Of a DNA stretch of 64,000 nucleotides, positions 36,876 through 50,109 are shown piece by piece; position 1 is the first letter of the stretch, and the number at the start of each line of letters is the position of its first letter. Position numbers and translations under genes: made by a program. This DNA comes from Lycocorax pyrrhopterus obiensis (taxonomy: Eukaryota; Chordata; Aves; Passeriformes; Paradisaeidae): NCBI GenBank assembly GCA_014706295.1, contig JACSVZ010000014.1, positions 70,087,541-70,151,540 of the forward strand, given 5' to 3'. The notes below the pieces were generated by a model that saw only the letters and a program-made list of their open reading frames with translations, did no database searches and had not been told where the DNA came from.

Positions 36876-39800
36876 TGTAAGACTCCTGTTGGTGACCCAC
36901 ATCTTAGCCTAACCTAGAGGTACAAGAGGACACGCGCTTCAGTTTTAAGAGTTTAAGAACAAGGACTTCAATCAGAAACATTAGCACTCCTGATTAAATA
37001 AAAAGCAAGGCATCAGAGAGCCTGTGTAACTTCTGTGGAGAACTGAGGCCTACTTTGGCTTACCTGAGCATACACATTGTTTTTTGCATGTCTGTTGTGC
37101 TCCTAATGCAGAAAGTCATGCTGTGGAGCTGCTGTAGTGCCAAGACTCTCTAATTTAATCCGTTCCCTTCTTCTTTACTAATATTATTTATTTAACAGCA
37201 TCAGGCAAAATCAAGGCTCCATCCCACTTGACTATTCACCAGCAATGTCAAGCAGTGAAAAAAAAGAAAATGTGCAATTACCTAAGGTACGCAGAATTTG
37301 TCGTGTTAGGTCAGATTGATCCCACCTCTGACAATGACCAACAGCAAATGCTTGAGGAAGGAATATGAGGTCAGAACAGCTACCAGAGAGATCTTTTCCT
37401 GGAATACTCCTCCACATGCTGGAAAAAAAAAAAAATTAAGATAAGCCTCTACAAACCTGAATATATTACTGCATGCTGTGAGAATTTAGTTGTGTAATTG
37501 CCCCTGTGCTCAGTGTCATGCGCGTCCGGAAGGGGCTTCACTCCAATCTCACACTTTGAACAGCAGCTGGCTCACAGGGCCAGCAACTCCATCAAAAAGC
37601 ACCTGACCTGCTGCACCCCAGAACAGAGCTTTGAAACTGCAGCCTTTGAATGTCTTGTCAGAGAGCAGCACCTCATCAAGTCATCCACTTTTACCGCAAC
37701 GCAGCTCGGACCTTCAGCCCCGGCCACGTTTGAACACCACCACCTCCCCAGCTCCTCCTCCAAAATAGGTTTAACTGGGAATGAAATAAAGCACACACCT
37801 AAACAACAGGAGCAAAATCCACCAGACTGCTCCCTGTGCAGTGGAAGCTCCAAACAGAGAGGAATCTGAGGGCCTCTGGGGGAGTTAACACCGTGAGGAT
37901 GACAGTCACAGAGCTACTAATACTCAACCCTGCAAACTATTTGGCCAAAATAGAACAGGCAATCCCTTCATTTCTGTAGAACAATCCTCACTATATTGAG
38001 CTTGGATTGAGGCGCCTGAAGCTTGCCAAAACTTTGACTTTATCAAATGTTCTATAGTAGCTCAGCCAAAATCAACTCACTTTTGACTGGTTGAAGAGCT
38101 TTCTGTTCTCTTCTGCTTGGGGTCCGTATACGTGCATCACTTGGGTCTCTGAGCGTTTCCAGTGGGGCACTGAGCAAGCCAGCTGAGGTCTGTGGGGTGT
38201 CTGCTCCCTCTCCCAACAGGTTGTTTGGGCTCGCAGGTATTCTGCTCACACGATCCTGTGTGTTTGCGTGCACGCAGCCTTCACACACGCATATGCTTGT
38301 GGCCGCGTGTCTGCGTGAGCCAGGGCAATTTCAAAGAAGCACAGCTTCCTTTTTGAACAGTGGTGCAGTTTGCAATTGTCCTTATAAGGCCATTTCTTAG
38401 CGTGGCCCCAAGCCCTGACAAGATGCTCCGTTCTGCTCAGCAAGTGCTGCCTTTGCAGGGTGGGGGATCCGCTCTGCTCTGCAGGCAAGAAGGGCACTTG
38501 TTAGCTTGGAAAACAAACGGAAAGCTGACTGAGGCCCCGTGGGATATTGTTCCCCTGCTTAAAATCCTTTCTGAGCTGAAGGACTGGCAAGTTCTTCTGT
38601 AAAAGAGCCAAGTGCAAGTACACTTAGAAGGAAACACCTTTTTGTTTTGGTTTTTTTTTTTTTTTCCTCGATTTGGTTATATGTGTGGCAGGAAGGGGCT
38701 AATCCCTTGAAAAGGACCATCTGAAGATGCAAAAAAAAGAAAAAAACCAAACCAACAAACCAAAAAGCCTAGCAAATGAGTGCAACAGGCAGCCCATTGC
38801 TCTGCTTACCCTGCTGCTTTGCGTGCTGAAGCATGGCCTTGCTAGGTGAGACCTGGAGCAGGGTTTTGGAGGAGGAGCGAGGGGAAGTGTCCTTCCCTCG
38901 CCTGTAAAGTTAAGGCCACCCTGAAAACCAGGGATGCACGGATGCTCCTCCCTCTCCACTCTGCTCCTGCAGAGAGAAAAAAGCCAGTGCCTGAGCTGGG
39001 GAAGAGGTGGCAGAGGCTGCCAGCGAGGATGAGGATGGTGGGACTACATCCAAAGGGAAGCACCACTCGGAGCAAGGAAGATTAGATGCACCAGGCCCTC
39101 AAGGTTTGAGTCAAACGCTCTTGTGGTTGATGGAAAGGTTTCCATTCATTTGAGTGGAACACACTAATGAGTGGTGGCACCACGCCTTGTTTATATGGCA
39201 GTGAGCGAGCAGTTCCCCCGTTACAGGAATGAATCAGAAAGGTGCAAGCTCATCATGAATATGAAGTCTTTCTTAGATACCAATCACACTACAGGAAGTC
39301 TTTGATCTTCAAGGAAAGCCTTACTTTGCCTTCAGCAACAAGGAATACACACAAAACAGAGGCAGAAAACTCCTCCTCAAGCAACACTTGCTGTTGTTTC
39401 ACCCTTGCAACAAAATGAGGGTGAGAAAGTGACGGGGCTGAAAAGCTCTGAGTGGAAATAGGACAAGGCTGCAGCTCAGGACTCTTTGCTGCTTCTGAAA
39501 CGTGGCTTCCAGGCTGATCAAATCCGACTAGCACTCATTTTCCCACAGACTGTTTCCTACATTTGGCAATTCCATTTCCAGCACGCCTCCTGCGCCCAGC
39601 CCCGCCAATTGCCGAAGGACGGGACGCGTGTGCGAGGGATTCTCCAGGCGTCAGAGGCAGCAGCAGGCACTGGTGCTCTGCACCCTTGTGCAGAAAGTCT
39701 GCAGACCAGGGGTGGTTTGTGCCCCTCCTTGCCTCAGGTGGTGAAGTGAGGGCGCCAGAGGTAGAATAATTCGTGATTATTCCTTTCCTTCTTCACGCAG

Positions 39801-41305
39801 CCAAACCCACCTGTGCCTCAAACGGAGCAAAGGCACTTTTTTTTCTTCTTAGCTGCATGTTTCCTCCAGGCAGTCCTGGTATTGAAAGGTTCAGTTTAGC
39901 CTTTGTGTTGCTTCACCTTTTTGACAGATCTGCTTAACCGTGGTCTTTCAAACTTCAGTTTGCTCACCCTCCTGCTCTACTCTTCTCATTATTAATATTC
40001 GTTATTATTGAATGTACTGTTATTATGCTGGTGTTTTTTTGTTAACACTTGCCTGAGAAACTTTAGTTCAGTGAGTACCAGTCTTTCATATCTGCCATGC
40101 CTACTCAAATTTTGGAAAGATGCTCGCTTCACTTTTATCCCGACAATTGTTTATATGACTGGAACGCAAACACAAATTCCACAGAATTTGGCCAGATGAA
40201 TGGATTACAACTTCCACTTAATTTTTTTCTGCAGGTCTCAATGACTGTGGTTATAATTTTCCTAAATTCCCACACTAGGGAACGAATCTGTTTAATCTAG
40301 GATGCCAATAACTTCTGAAGTGATAAAAGTTTTGTGAAAATACTAAATCCCTGTTTTAAAAGTTTTCGAATCACTACCACTGTATTCAGAGAAAAAAATT
40401 ACAAAATATTAATGTATTTCAGTACAACTATTCTTTCATTCAAGCCTCTGTTAGAGAAGACTATTTTTTAAACCTCTCCAGCTATCAGTAAGTAAGTTAT
40501 TGGGATACCATTTATATATTGTTAATGAATTATTTTCAAAGTTGGATCAATTGGAATTTGTTTAGCACTTATGGCTAGAAAAATGCATGGAAGCACAAAA
40601 GAATTATTAAAATTACTTTTGAGATAGCAATCTTCTGTATACACTTATACAGTTTTACCAAAATGCTACTGTTGTGGCTTTGGTAATTTTTAATCAGAAA
40701 ATGAGACATTAAATTAAAATACATTGAAATAGTGGTAAGAGGTTTTTTACTTCCTCTTCTGAATAGAACAACAACGACAAAAAAATTAAAAATAGCCAAC
40801 CTCTCTTGAATTTAAAAGTGTGTTTTCCTGACAACTTTACTTAGTGTCCATTAAAAATAACACACTGATTAATGAAAAGACACCTGAAATAAGAAGGGTC
40901 TGAATTAATTGGTGGCCTTTCGTGGCTTGTTTTTTAATACTTTAGAATAGGTTTAATTGTGTTCCCTTGCGTGGCTGAAGTGACCCAATACACCCATGTT
41001 TCTCAGGAAGATCAATTGAATGCTGTTTGAAAGCTATTGCATCTTGTTCTCTCATGTTTCAGAGGAAAGGAGAGAATAAGGAATGATTTATGCTCTCAAG
41101 ACCACAGGGAAAAGAGTCACCAGTGGCAGGGAATGGGATTAATTTGATTTTTGTCCTCACCTGCCAGAGCATTTCTTAATAAAGCAAAGAAGAAAACCAA
41201 CAGTATTCACGCTTCCAAACCTGAGTGCTTTTTTTTACCTTTCACAAACACTTTTTTTGAGACAGGAAAAAGTTAGATGGCCCTCTAGACACACATTTCT
41301 GTACA
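36876..41305. other. gene-free unique DNA
   Basis: Mixed-composition DNA with a few homopolymers (for example a T run at 38651-38665). The interval 40000-40900 is AT-rich. No gene or recognisable transposon was seen. A slightly CpG-enriched patch near 39590-39660 is too short to call an island. Confidence 0.6.
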
Positions 41306-41390
41306 GCACTTGGTTCCAACACTTTGTTCCAGGTCAGATCTCTGGTCTTCGAGGTCCTTCCCAGCCCTGATTTCAACCTCGAGTGCCCAG
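41306..41390 (+). mobile_element. possible CR1 LINE 3'-end relic
   Basis: The phrase gatctctggtcttcgaggtc followed by cttcccagccctgattt (41335-41374) resembles the terminal part of CR1 elements, where the gatgatctt-gaggtcc-ttccaaccc order is characteristic. Only about 60-80 bp can be followed and no terminal attctgtg repeat is present, so the call is tentative. Confidence 0.4.
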
Positions 41391-44300
41391 TGGAGAAAAA
41401 TGAGCTGGGAAGGGCTGGCAGAGCAGGATGAAAGCCGTGGCTGGAAGAAGGGAGACATCCCTTCCTCGACTTCCAGTGCAGGGTAAGCGTGTCCCTCTGG
41501 GGCCCTGGGGACAGCCAGCCCTGCTGGAGAGCAGATCCTTGTGAAGGACACGGGAATGCTGCTCCCCAGTGCGGTCCCCAGGGGATGGGAGAAACGAGAG
41601 AGGACAGACCTGGCTCACAGGTCCTGTCAGCAGTGAAGATTTTAGGGGATTTTAGGCAAGCAGTGGAAGGCCCTGACAAAACTTGGCAGAAGTGAGGTTG
41701 AAATTGTGAGGAAAACAGCCAAGACTGTGATCTTGATGTGGTGACTCATTTTTTTTTTCCCCCAGTGAAGGGATGAGCAGGAGTTACTGCACTTCCTACC
41801 TGAGAGCATTTAAGCAGTGGGATTCTTTTGTAGTCTTCTTTTTATAGTGCATGCCCACAATGCTAAAACTGCACATAAGCTTGCCCTTGCTGGTCTGGCT
41901 TGGAATCCAATAATAATAATTTAAAAAAATTTTAAAAAATAAAAATTAAAAAAAAATAGGCATAGTGTGTGAGACTTACTAAAACTGAAAACTACAAAAT
42001 GCAAAATAAAAACTATTCATCCTGTGGAGCATACTTGCATTTAGGTGTCTTCATAAGATACATCTATCTCCATGACTGCATACCTGTTAGGTGTTTTGGT
42101 GGTTTTTGGTCCGGTTTTTTTTTTTTCATATAATCTAATAATGTGTAAAACAACTTAAAGCAAGAATAATGGGATGTAGAAAACCATGAAATAAGAAGTG
42201 CAGAAGAAAAATGTCATCTTTGCCTGCTATTTTCACAGAGGTAAGCTGATGAAATCAGTGCCTGGTGGTTAAACTAAGAAAAGGATTGAATAGGAATGAT
42301 GGAATTTCTTGATTTTGTAAGTCAACATTAGAGACAGTGGAGAGTATTGGTGCCTTTACATCACAGAACTCTCCAGGAGCAGGTGCCTCTGTACCCATTT
42401 GTGAAAATTAACAATGAGGAAAAGGAACAGACCTCCAAACTTGCACTCTGGCCTCAAAATGTCCACTCCTCAAGCCCTTAATGCTTGAACAAGGTTAGGC
42501 ATCCACAGACAGAAGAACTGGGGAGGATTTTGAGCTTGGCACAGTAGGAGCATCCTGGTAGCAGGATGTATGTGGCTTGGCTGAAACTTCTTGGCTGGTG
42601 GGCAAGAGATCTGGAATCAGATGGGCTCCAACGCTGAAATGGCAGGAAGCCTTGAACGAAACGAAAAGGTTTGGCAGGCCTCATAATCTAGGAGTGGAAC
42701 GAGGCTCCAAAACATGTTCCAAGGCTTCTGCAACTGGGGCTGTGGGTCAGGCAAGAAGATTAGCCTGAAGGGCTTGCCTACACAGGAAATGGGCTGGTTA
42801 TCCTGAAACAATGATACTGCTAAAGCTCGGCTCGTCAGTTTCCTGGTGCAGACGAGACCTCAGCAAGGCACAGGAATCCTTACGAGAGCAGGAAAGCACA
42901 AAGTCGGCCGGGTTTACCCATCAGGCTAAACTGTGGCTATCGCAGAGCTTCGTCCAAAGTTGGCTTTCAGTCCTGCTTGCTGGGGAAGACCAAGGAGAAC
43001 AGCTTTCGGCAGACGAACAGGTTTCCAGCGGCAGGGAAACTGGGGTCCTGCTGATGGTGAGCACTGGGACAGGATTCACTGCCCGGGAATGCCAGTGTCC
43101 ATCCCCTGTGACTCACGCTTCCCCTGCTTGTGTGCTTCAACCCCCATGCCCAAGGGACAAAGAGCAATTGTTTAACTTAACGACTTAACAGCAGAGGAGG
43201 ATGGATGTTCGAATAAACTCGTGGAGCACTAAACTGCCGTGAATTGACATTTGATCAGCGCAATTAGGTAGCGTTTGGTGGAACAAAACTGGTTAACGCC
43301 AGCCCTCCAACCCCAGGAGTGCCAGATCAAGAGTGAATAAAGACATTCTGAGCTCGAAGGGCTCCTCACCAGCAAACCACACCTGAGCAGGTGTGCCAAA
43401 GCACTCTTGTTGCCGGGAAATTACATGGCAGCTTGATTTTACACTGAAGATATCGAAACCCGTGAGTAACTGGCTATGAAGGCAATTAATCACCCAGTAC
43501 ATTAATCCCAGGGACAAAAGTAGGTAGGCAAACCAATTAATTTATTGGAGCCCCTATGTTTTTTCTAGTATGCCATGGGTTCTTGCACTGGAAATTCCCA
43601 CTTGCAGCTCGAAAGTTGTCAAGAGGGAAAATAGATATCACTGCAGCTCTGGACTTTCTCACCTGGAGGGCACAAGAAACACTTTGAAATTAGGGAATAA
43701 AAACTTCAGAGGGCTTCTACGAAATGATCAAAAGGGAAACAGTTAAACATGTGAGCCCGGCTCTAAAGCTGATGTTTAAGCGAGAAGAATGCGAAGAATG
43801 ACAATTTAAGAACATACTGAGATGAATGAGAAGGTCCAAAGCTCTTGGAGCTATTGCTCCAGGCTCTCTGCAGACTCAGAAGTACCTGCATCAGCTGTGT
43901 TTGAGGCACATTTATCAGAATTTAATTTGCAGTCACAATGACTAGAAACACGTTATACAACATGCACACTTGGGCCTTGGAGAACAACCGGGCACCAGGG
44001 AGAAGCTTCCACAGGCAACAGCACCCGCAGCAAAAAAACCACTGAGAACAGAACAGACAAGCAGCAACAAGTATGATAATCCAGTCTAGAGACAGGGAGC
44101 AATTTCTGGTGCAAACTCAACTGAACTGGAGCTAACTGGCTGCGGAATAAACCTGATTATACCCCCGCATACGTAATTTACCTAGATGTCCTTCTGAAGA
44201 GACGCAAACTTGCTATTGCCGTCTTTTTTTTTAGCACAAGTGAATCCTTACTCTTTTCCCTGAAGCTATCGATTTCTTTGTGGCTGTTCTGAGAAACTTT

Positions 44301-44464
44301 GCCTTGGTTACCTTTGCCACAATCAGTTCTGGTGCATTTCCCAATACCCACCGTGTCCCTTTCAATCTGTCCCAGGTACCACCACTAAATATCAACACGC
44401 GATTCCCAGCTACATCTCAGCCTTCTCCTGAATCCCCTTCTCTGGTTACTACTTGCACTCAAGT
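41391..44464. other. gene-free unique DNA
   Basis: An A/T-only low-complexity tract occupies 41910-41958. Motif-rich sequence lies at 43400-43530 and includes CAATTAATCA and ATTAATCCC, a possible conserved element. No coding exon, RNA gene or transposon was recognised. Confidence 0.6.
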
Positions 44465-45080
44465 AAAATTTGAACATTTCTTTTTCTTTTCCCTTTTTTA
44501 ACCCCTTTTCCTTACTTCCCTTTTCCTTCCCTTCCCTTTTCCTTACTTCCTTTTTCCTTACTTCCCCCTTCCCTTCCCCCTTCCCTTCCCCCTTCCCTTC
44601 CCTTCCCCCTTCCCTTCCCTTCCCTTGCCTTCCCCTTCCCTTCCCATTGCCTTCCCCATTGCCTTCCCATTGCCTTCCCATTGCCTTCCCATTGCCTTCC
44701 CATTGCCTTCCCATTGCCTTCCCATTGCCTTCCCATTGCCTTCCCCCTTGCCTTCCCTTCCCTTGCCTTCCCATCCCTTGCCTTCCCTTCCCTTGCCTTC
44801 CCCCTTCCCTTCCCTTCCCTTCCCTTCCCTTCCCTTCCCTTCCCTTCCCTTCCCTTCCCTTCCCTTCCCTTCCCTTCCCTTCCCTTCCCTTCCCTTCCCT
44901 TCCCTTCCCTTCCCTTCCCTTCCCTTCCCTTCCCTTCCCTTCCCTTCCCTTCCCTTCCCTTCCCTTCCCTTCCCTTCCCTTCCCTTCCCTTCCCTTCCCT
45001 TCCCTTCCCTTCCCTTCCCTTCCCTTCCCTTCCCTTCCCTTCCCTTCCCTTCCCTTCCCTTCCCTTCCCTTCCCTTCCCC
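44465..45080. repeat. long (TTCCC)n / (GGGAA)n array with variants
   Basis: About 600 bp of almost pure pyrimidine on the + strand. It starts with irregular TTCCC, CTTTT and CCCCC variants (44465-44640), passes through an 11-bp sub-array (44641-44745), and ends in about 55 uninterrupted TTCCC units (about 44804-45079). Both strands are open in all frames because the 5-bp unit has no stop, giving spurious frames of up to 241 codons. The minus strand carries runs of GGG separated by AA, the canonical G-quadruplex pattern. Confidence 0.97.
44641..44745. repeat. 11-bp higher-order sub-array
   Basis: About nine tandem copies of TTCCCATTGCC, one with an extra C. The unit looks like a TTCCC pentamer plus a mutated hexamer that then amplified as a block inside the larger array. 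Confidence 0.9.
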
Positions 45081-45248
45081 TGGACTCTGCTGAACAAGCA
45101 ACTGTTTCATCTGTCATAATAAATTCTTCTATCTGGCTATTTAATATCAGAGCATTGTCCCTACATTGGCCATATTTCCTTTTTTTTTTTCCTCTTCCAG
45201 GTCCTTCCTTAATGTCCACTTTCCACGAGAAATTGTCTCACTCATCAA

Positions 45249-45266
45249 GTGTGTGTGTGTGTGTGT
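45249..45266. repeat. (GT)9 microsatellite
   Basis: An uninterrupted GT dinucleotide run of nine units. Confidence 0.95.
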
Positions 45267-48200
45267 ACAAACTTTTCAAGACCCAGAGCAGAAACCATGC
45301 TCACATAATATAACTAACATATCTGCTAAATCTCTGCTCAATTATATCACTTCTCATTACATTCCATGTCAAGTTTTGATGCTCGGCATGTTTTACTATT
45401 AGAATAATAAGTACCAGCTTGATTGCAGCTATATCTTTTGAAAGACTACACCGAAAAGAGTACCACCCACTTGCAGTTGTCAGATTTTCAGATAAATTAG
45501 TTCATTACTGAGGAAATGATGGCTTTTTTTTTTTTTCTGCCATCTTCTTTTGAAATTAATTCAAATATTAATATATTGATTGGACAGGTGGCATTTACAT
45601 AGAGACTGATATGTATAAATAATTGTTACCTTTCTTGAAGACAGAATGGGATGCTGAAACATTTTTGCAATTATAGGTGAGGATTTTTTCCAAGTGTGCT
45701 GGTACTATTTATGGACTTTCTTTTGTGTTCTTCTTTGCACCTTTCTTTTGTCCTACATTCTCCCTATAACGGGATCCACCCAGTCACCTCAAATGCCTGG
45801 GTTTCCATAAAAAAAGGCTGGAAAATCCTGATATTTGGTGCTGCCAAAAAAAAAAGCAAAATGAACCCAGCTGTTTCCATGTGTTAGTGTAAAAACATTA
45901 CTATGTGCAGTTGCAAGACAGGTAAGGATGTCCGTAAATTATGAAATATATTTGAATTTTTGGGGTTTTTTTTAAATATACAGTGCAGCACCTGTGTCCT
46001 TAAATATAAGATTACATTTCATGACAACAGAATTGGCCACCCCTGACTAGATCAGCCTGCAATGTAACCACTGGAAATATGAACTTCCATCACAAATGGT
46101 GCACCTTCAATTATTCTAGAGAACACAACAGCTGTGAAGATAAAGACTGGAAAAAATGCCTTCTGCATAATTGTCACAACACGAGTATAGGTGAGATGTT
46201 GCAGAAAAAGGTCTCCTTTGAAACACAGCATATTAAAATAAATTAATGTAGAGAGAAACTCAGCAAAAGTGTGGTTTAAAATAAAGGAGGTCAGGGTGGG
46301 CATTAGGAGACAATAACTCTGGAGAGATCACACAGGAGAGCAGAAAAGAAACGTAATTTTTAAAAAGAGACTAAGATGTTATGTGCTATCACTGTATCAT
46401 AGATAAAACACCAATGGAGAGAGAAACATGCAATTTCAATATGTAACACCTACAAGTAAAAAGAGAAATCTCTAAACTACTGAAAGGAATTGGTAAAGAT
46501 TATTAACCCAATTAGATGCAAGAATGAGCCAAGCAGAAGGTTTAAATTAGCAGTTTATCCATTGGAGTCAATGAAGCCAGCCAAATTGCATGAGCTGAGG
46601 ATTTGGCTGATCATTTGGAGATGTGGAATAGGGAAAAAAAAATAAGAAATGCCATAAATACATGGGATTAGAGAAAATTCAATCTTTTAACAGAGATGAA
46701 TGGCCAGCAGATGGATGAGGAAGACCTTGATTTTGTGCTAGTCACAAATTTAAAATCCTGAGCAAAATCTTCAGAGGGATTTTGTCGAAACCTCTCCAGA
46801 GTAGCAGTGGCAGTGACAAGCTCAGAGAGAGGAAAAGGTGTGCCCAAAACAAATGACAATTATTAGAAGAATAGAGCTTTGGCAGACACTTCAGCAACGT
46901 TCCACTTTCTGCAGCGTGCATCCCTCTGCTCCCAGGGAAAATGAACTGGAACTGACCCACGGGTCCCACTGGGACTTCAGCAAAAGCTGAAGAAGAAACA
47001 CCTTCATTAGGAGATAAACTATAAGCTGAAGTAGTTCAAAAAAGTAGAAGATAAAATACATTGTTTCCTTTTTATATCTTCAAAGGCATGCAAGATGGGA
47101 AATCAACGACGCCTGAAATCCTTCCACAGGCAACGAAAATACCTACCGGAGTTGCTTCAAAAAAAATGAAACTTGGGCTAACTTTGTAATCTATCAATAA
47201 AAATGTCATCAAACTGCATATACCAGACAGATTATTCCGTGGTACCAGGCACTTCCCTACAAAGCCAGAGGTGGCCTTGATCAATTTTATGGTGTGTCTA
47301 GAAAAATTAGGTATCAGAAAAGCTGGCTAGAAAGGGGAACTCAAGCCTTTTGGAGGCTGTATATTATACAAGTTGATTGGGACACACAGAATAAAAGTTA
47401 TTTGGCTGGTATTTGAGAGCTTAAGTTTTAAAAATACTAAGGCGTTAGACATACCAAGAGATGCAAGAGTTGTATTTAGGTCCTGAAAAAAAAAAAAAAA
47501 AAGAGAAATGCTTTTCTGAAGGGTATACAAGTAAAAATAGAATTGTATTGAATTGCATGCATCTAGTAAAATACACGAGGAGGGGGGCACACACTGGAAA
47601 ATGACCAGTAAATATAGCCAGAAACCATTTGTGTATAACCCATACATTCAAAATCATTTCACAAATCACTCAGTGCCTCTCTCTTCTGGAGACAACATCA
47701 AAATGTTTCTCTCCTGAAGCCTTCTTAGCAGTGAGCATAATGCAACATTGGGATACCACATCCCAACCAGCAAACTGTTGTCATCGTCCAGAGGTCAGAT
47801 GATGTAAAACGACTGCAGTTTCAATCTCATTGACTCCATCCAAAGCCACACTGAAGGTAAATGAAATCCAGCTGTGTCTTTTGAAGGACTGAATTTCATA
47901 ACACTTAATTCGCACCTACAGCAAAGAATATTTTGCTTCTAAAGATTTCAAAAATGAAAAGAAAAAAAGTGAATTTGATTAAGCTTCATGGTCACTGCTT
48001 TTTAGCAGTGAGAAGTGAAGTCAGGATGTGCCTTTAGTTGCTTAGAAATCCTCATTATGGTAATTGCAGACTTTTGCAAAGTCAGTTTGTTGCTTGTCTT
48101 CTAGTGGTGGATAAAACATCCTTTTGACTAGACCGCATTCTATTATTTTATTAAATCAAACTTATCATTGAAGAGTGGATATATGCCGACAAATTACTTA

Positions 48201-48850
48201 ATAAAGATCTAGGGCCATTTGTGGTTCACGTTTTAGTGACTACGGACGTGTTTTTTTGGTTCCAACCCAGTTAATTTTAACACTGAAGGAATTCTTTCTC
48301 GTCAACCCTACTGCAAGTTTCACTGGTCTCCAAGCACAAGTTTTTCTGCTGCGTGCACTTTCAGACACGTTCTAAGGTTGGGGAAGTGTGACCCGTGGTA
48401 CCCACGAAACCCACCTTGCGGTCTACCACAGCCTGCCAACACCACACATCCATTATTCCTGTTTCACGCCTCAATTAAAAGGTTTTGGAGTAGGGCTGGC
48501 TCTCTTTGCAAAGTGATTTCTTGAGTCCTGGTCCTAGGGAAGAGTTTCTGAGGAATACTACTGGGGGCAGGTGAAAATCTAACTGTGAGTTTACTCAGAC
48601 ATTTGACTGCCAAAGATTCACTTTCCTCAGAGGAGCAAAACCTCTATTTCTCTAATAATTGCCACAATATGCATCTATCAGAGAAGGAAATGACTTCCAA
48701 TACCCAGCACGGTCCTCACCAGTGCACTTCTCTTAAGCATTCTCAGCAGCATAAAAATACATCTTTCTGTGGGTTTTCAACATGTGTACTACATTCTAGG
48801 GTGTCCTTGCAGGCAAAGTGATCTCACCAGTGAAGAGCTGGCTCTTGGAG

Positions 48851-48883
48851 ATTCCAGTCTGAGTTCCTGGATTCCAGTCTGAG
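48851..48883. repeat. short tandem duplication (20-bp period)
   Basis: The 13-mer attccagtctgag occurs at 48851-48863 and 48871-48883, separated by ttcctgg. Confidence 0.85.
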
Positions 48884-50109
48884 CTCTGTCAGGTAAAAAA
48901 AAAAAAAACATTTCAAATTTTGTTAGCAGGCTGAAAGTTTTATGTTTTAATAGGAGAATTTTCTGAAGAGTTCTGAAGAGCATAGATTTGCACTATTTAC
49001 ATGCAAACCTTCTTGAACCCACTGTCTTGTAAAAGAGAATCTGCTTAAAGAAAATTTTATTGATGAGATATCCCTTGTCTTTCATAGATGAGGGCAAGAC
49101 TTCAGTGTTTCCAGCCAACCAGTTTCTCCTCAAAGTCCTTCCACAATAAGGAAACTCTCAGAGGTTAAAAAAATAAGTGAGTTACCAGGGTAAAGGTCAG
49201 ATCAGCACATTACTAATCTTTTTGAGACAGGAAAGTGAAATTCTCTCAATAGCTGCAGAACATACTATTCTACAGACAGACTGATACTTAGTTGTTCAGG
49301 CAGCTGATACAATACTTACTCGCCTCTTGCAGAAGGACTTTGAAGCCTGGCTCTGGTAGGATAAAACATTCGTGAAGAAGAGGAGAATAAACAGAAGTTC
49401 ATACAAACTCCTTGCAGGAAAAGGAAGAAATCCTGCCAAATCTGGGAAGGAAAAAAGAGAAGCCACTTCCAGTTCTGTGAGTGGACATCAACAACAGCGC
49501 CTCACTGTTGATCACGTACAAAGACTGTGCTCTCAGTGTCTTATTTTCCACATTGCTTCCCTGGTATCTCCTGCTCACTAAGGCTATGTTCACTGTCCAT
49601 GCCAAATGCACCAGTTCACCATCTCTGAGACGATGTTTCTCCATCCCATGGAGAAATAGGTTTGGCAGTGAGCTAGGGGGAAAGGAAAGTCAGAACAGCA
49701 TCATCTTGATCTTTCTACACTGCCTGCTCACCCCTCTGCCTGTGGCCTTGCCACCCTGGGGCTCACCGTGCAGCCTCCACGGGCTGCTGTGGCTGAAGGA
49801 GCAGGATGCAGGTGTCAGCCACGGCCATGCAAACCTGACTCACTGCACACCAGCCAACCCCAGTTTTAGGCATTAAACGCTCGGGATTGGGCTCAGGCTG
49901 GTCAGATTTTTTGGGTGAGGAAAGATGCAGCCAATCCAAGAGGCTGGAAAAATATTTGGGTTTGTTTGTTTCTGCTTTTCTCTTTTCTCACCCCAGGCTT
50001 TTCTTTCCCTTGGTGGAACATCGACCATCTACCCCACATCCATGACCAAAGGCTTAATTTTTTTATTTAAAACCAAGATCATCCCTTTTCCTGTGGCTTC
50101 AAACCAACA

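Larger units (their letters stand above)
45081..50100. other. gene-free unique DNA
   Basis: This includes a (GT)9 microsatellite (45249-45266), an A17 run (47486-47502), a 20-bp-period duplication (48851-48883) and a 10-bp tandem duplication (48961-48980). Motif-rich AT stretches at 45540-45640, 46495-46620 and 48090-48250 might be conserved elements. No coding exon was recognised. Confidence 0.6.

Noticed and set aside
44385..45313. Long open frames on both strands (up to 241 codons)
   Set aside because: They are translations of the stop-free TTCCC/GGGAA pentamer array in every frame. There is no conserved protein.
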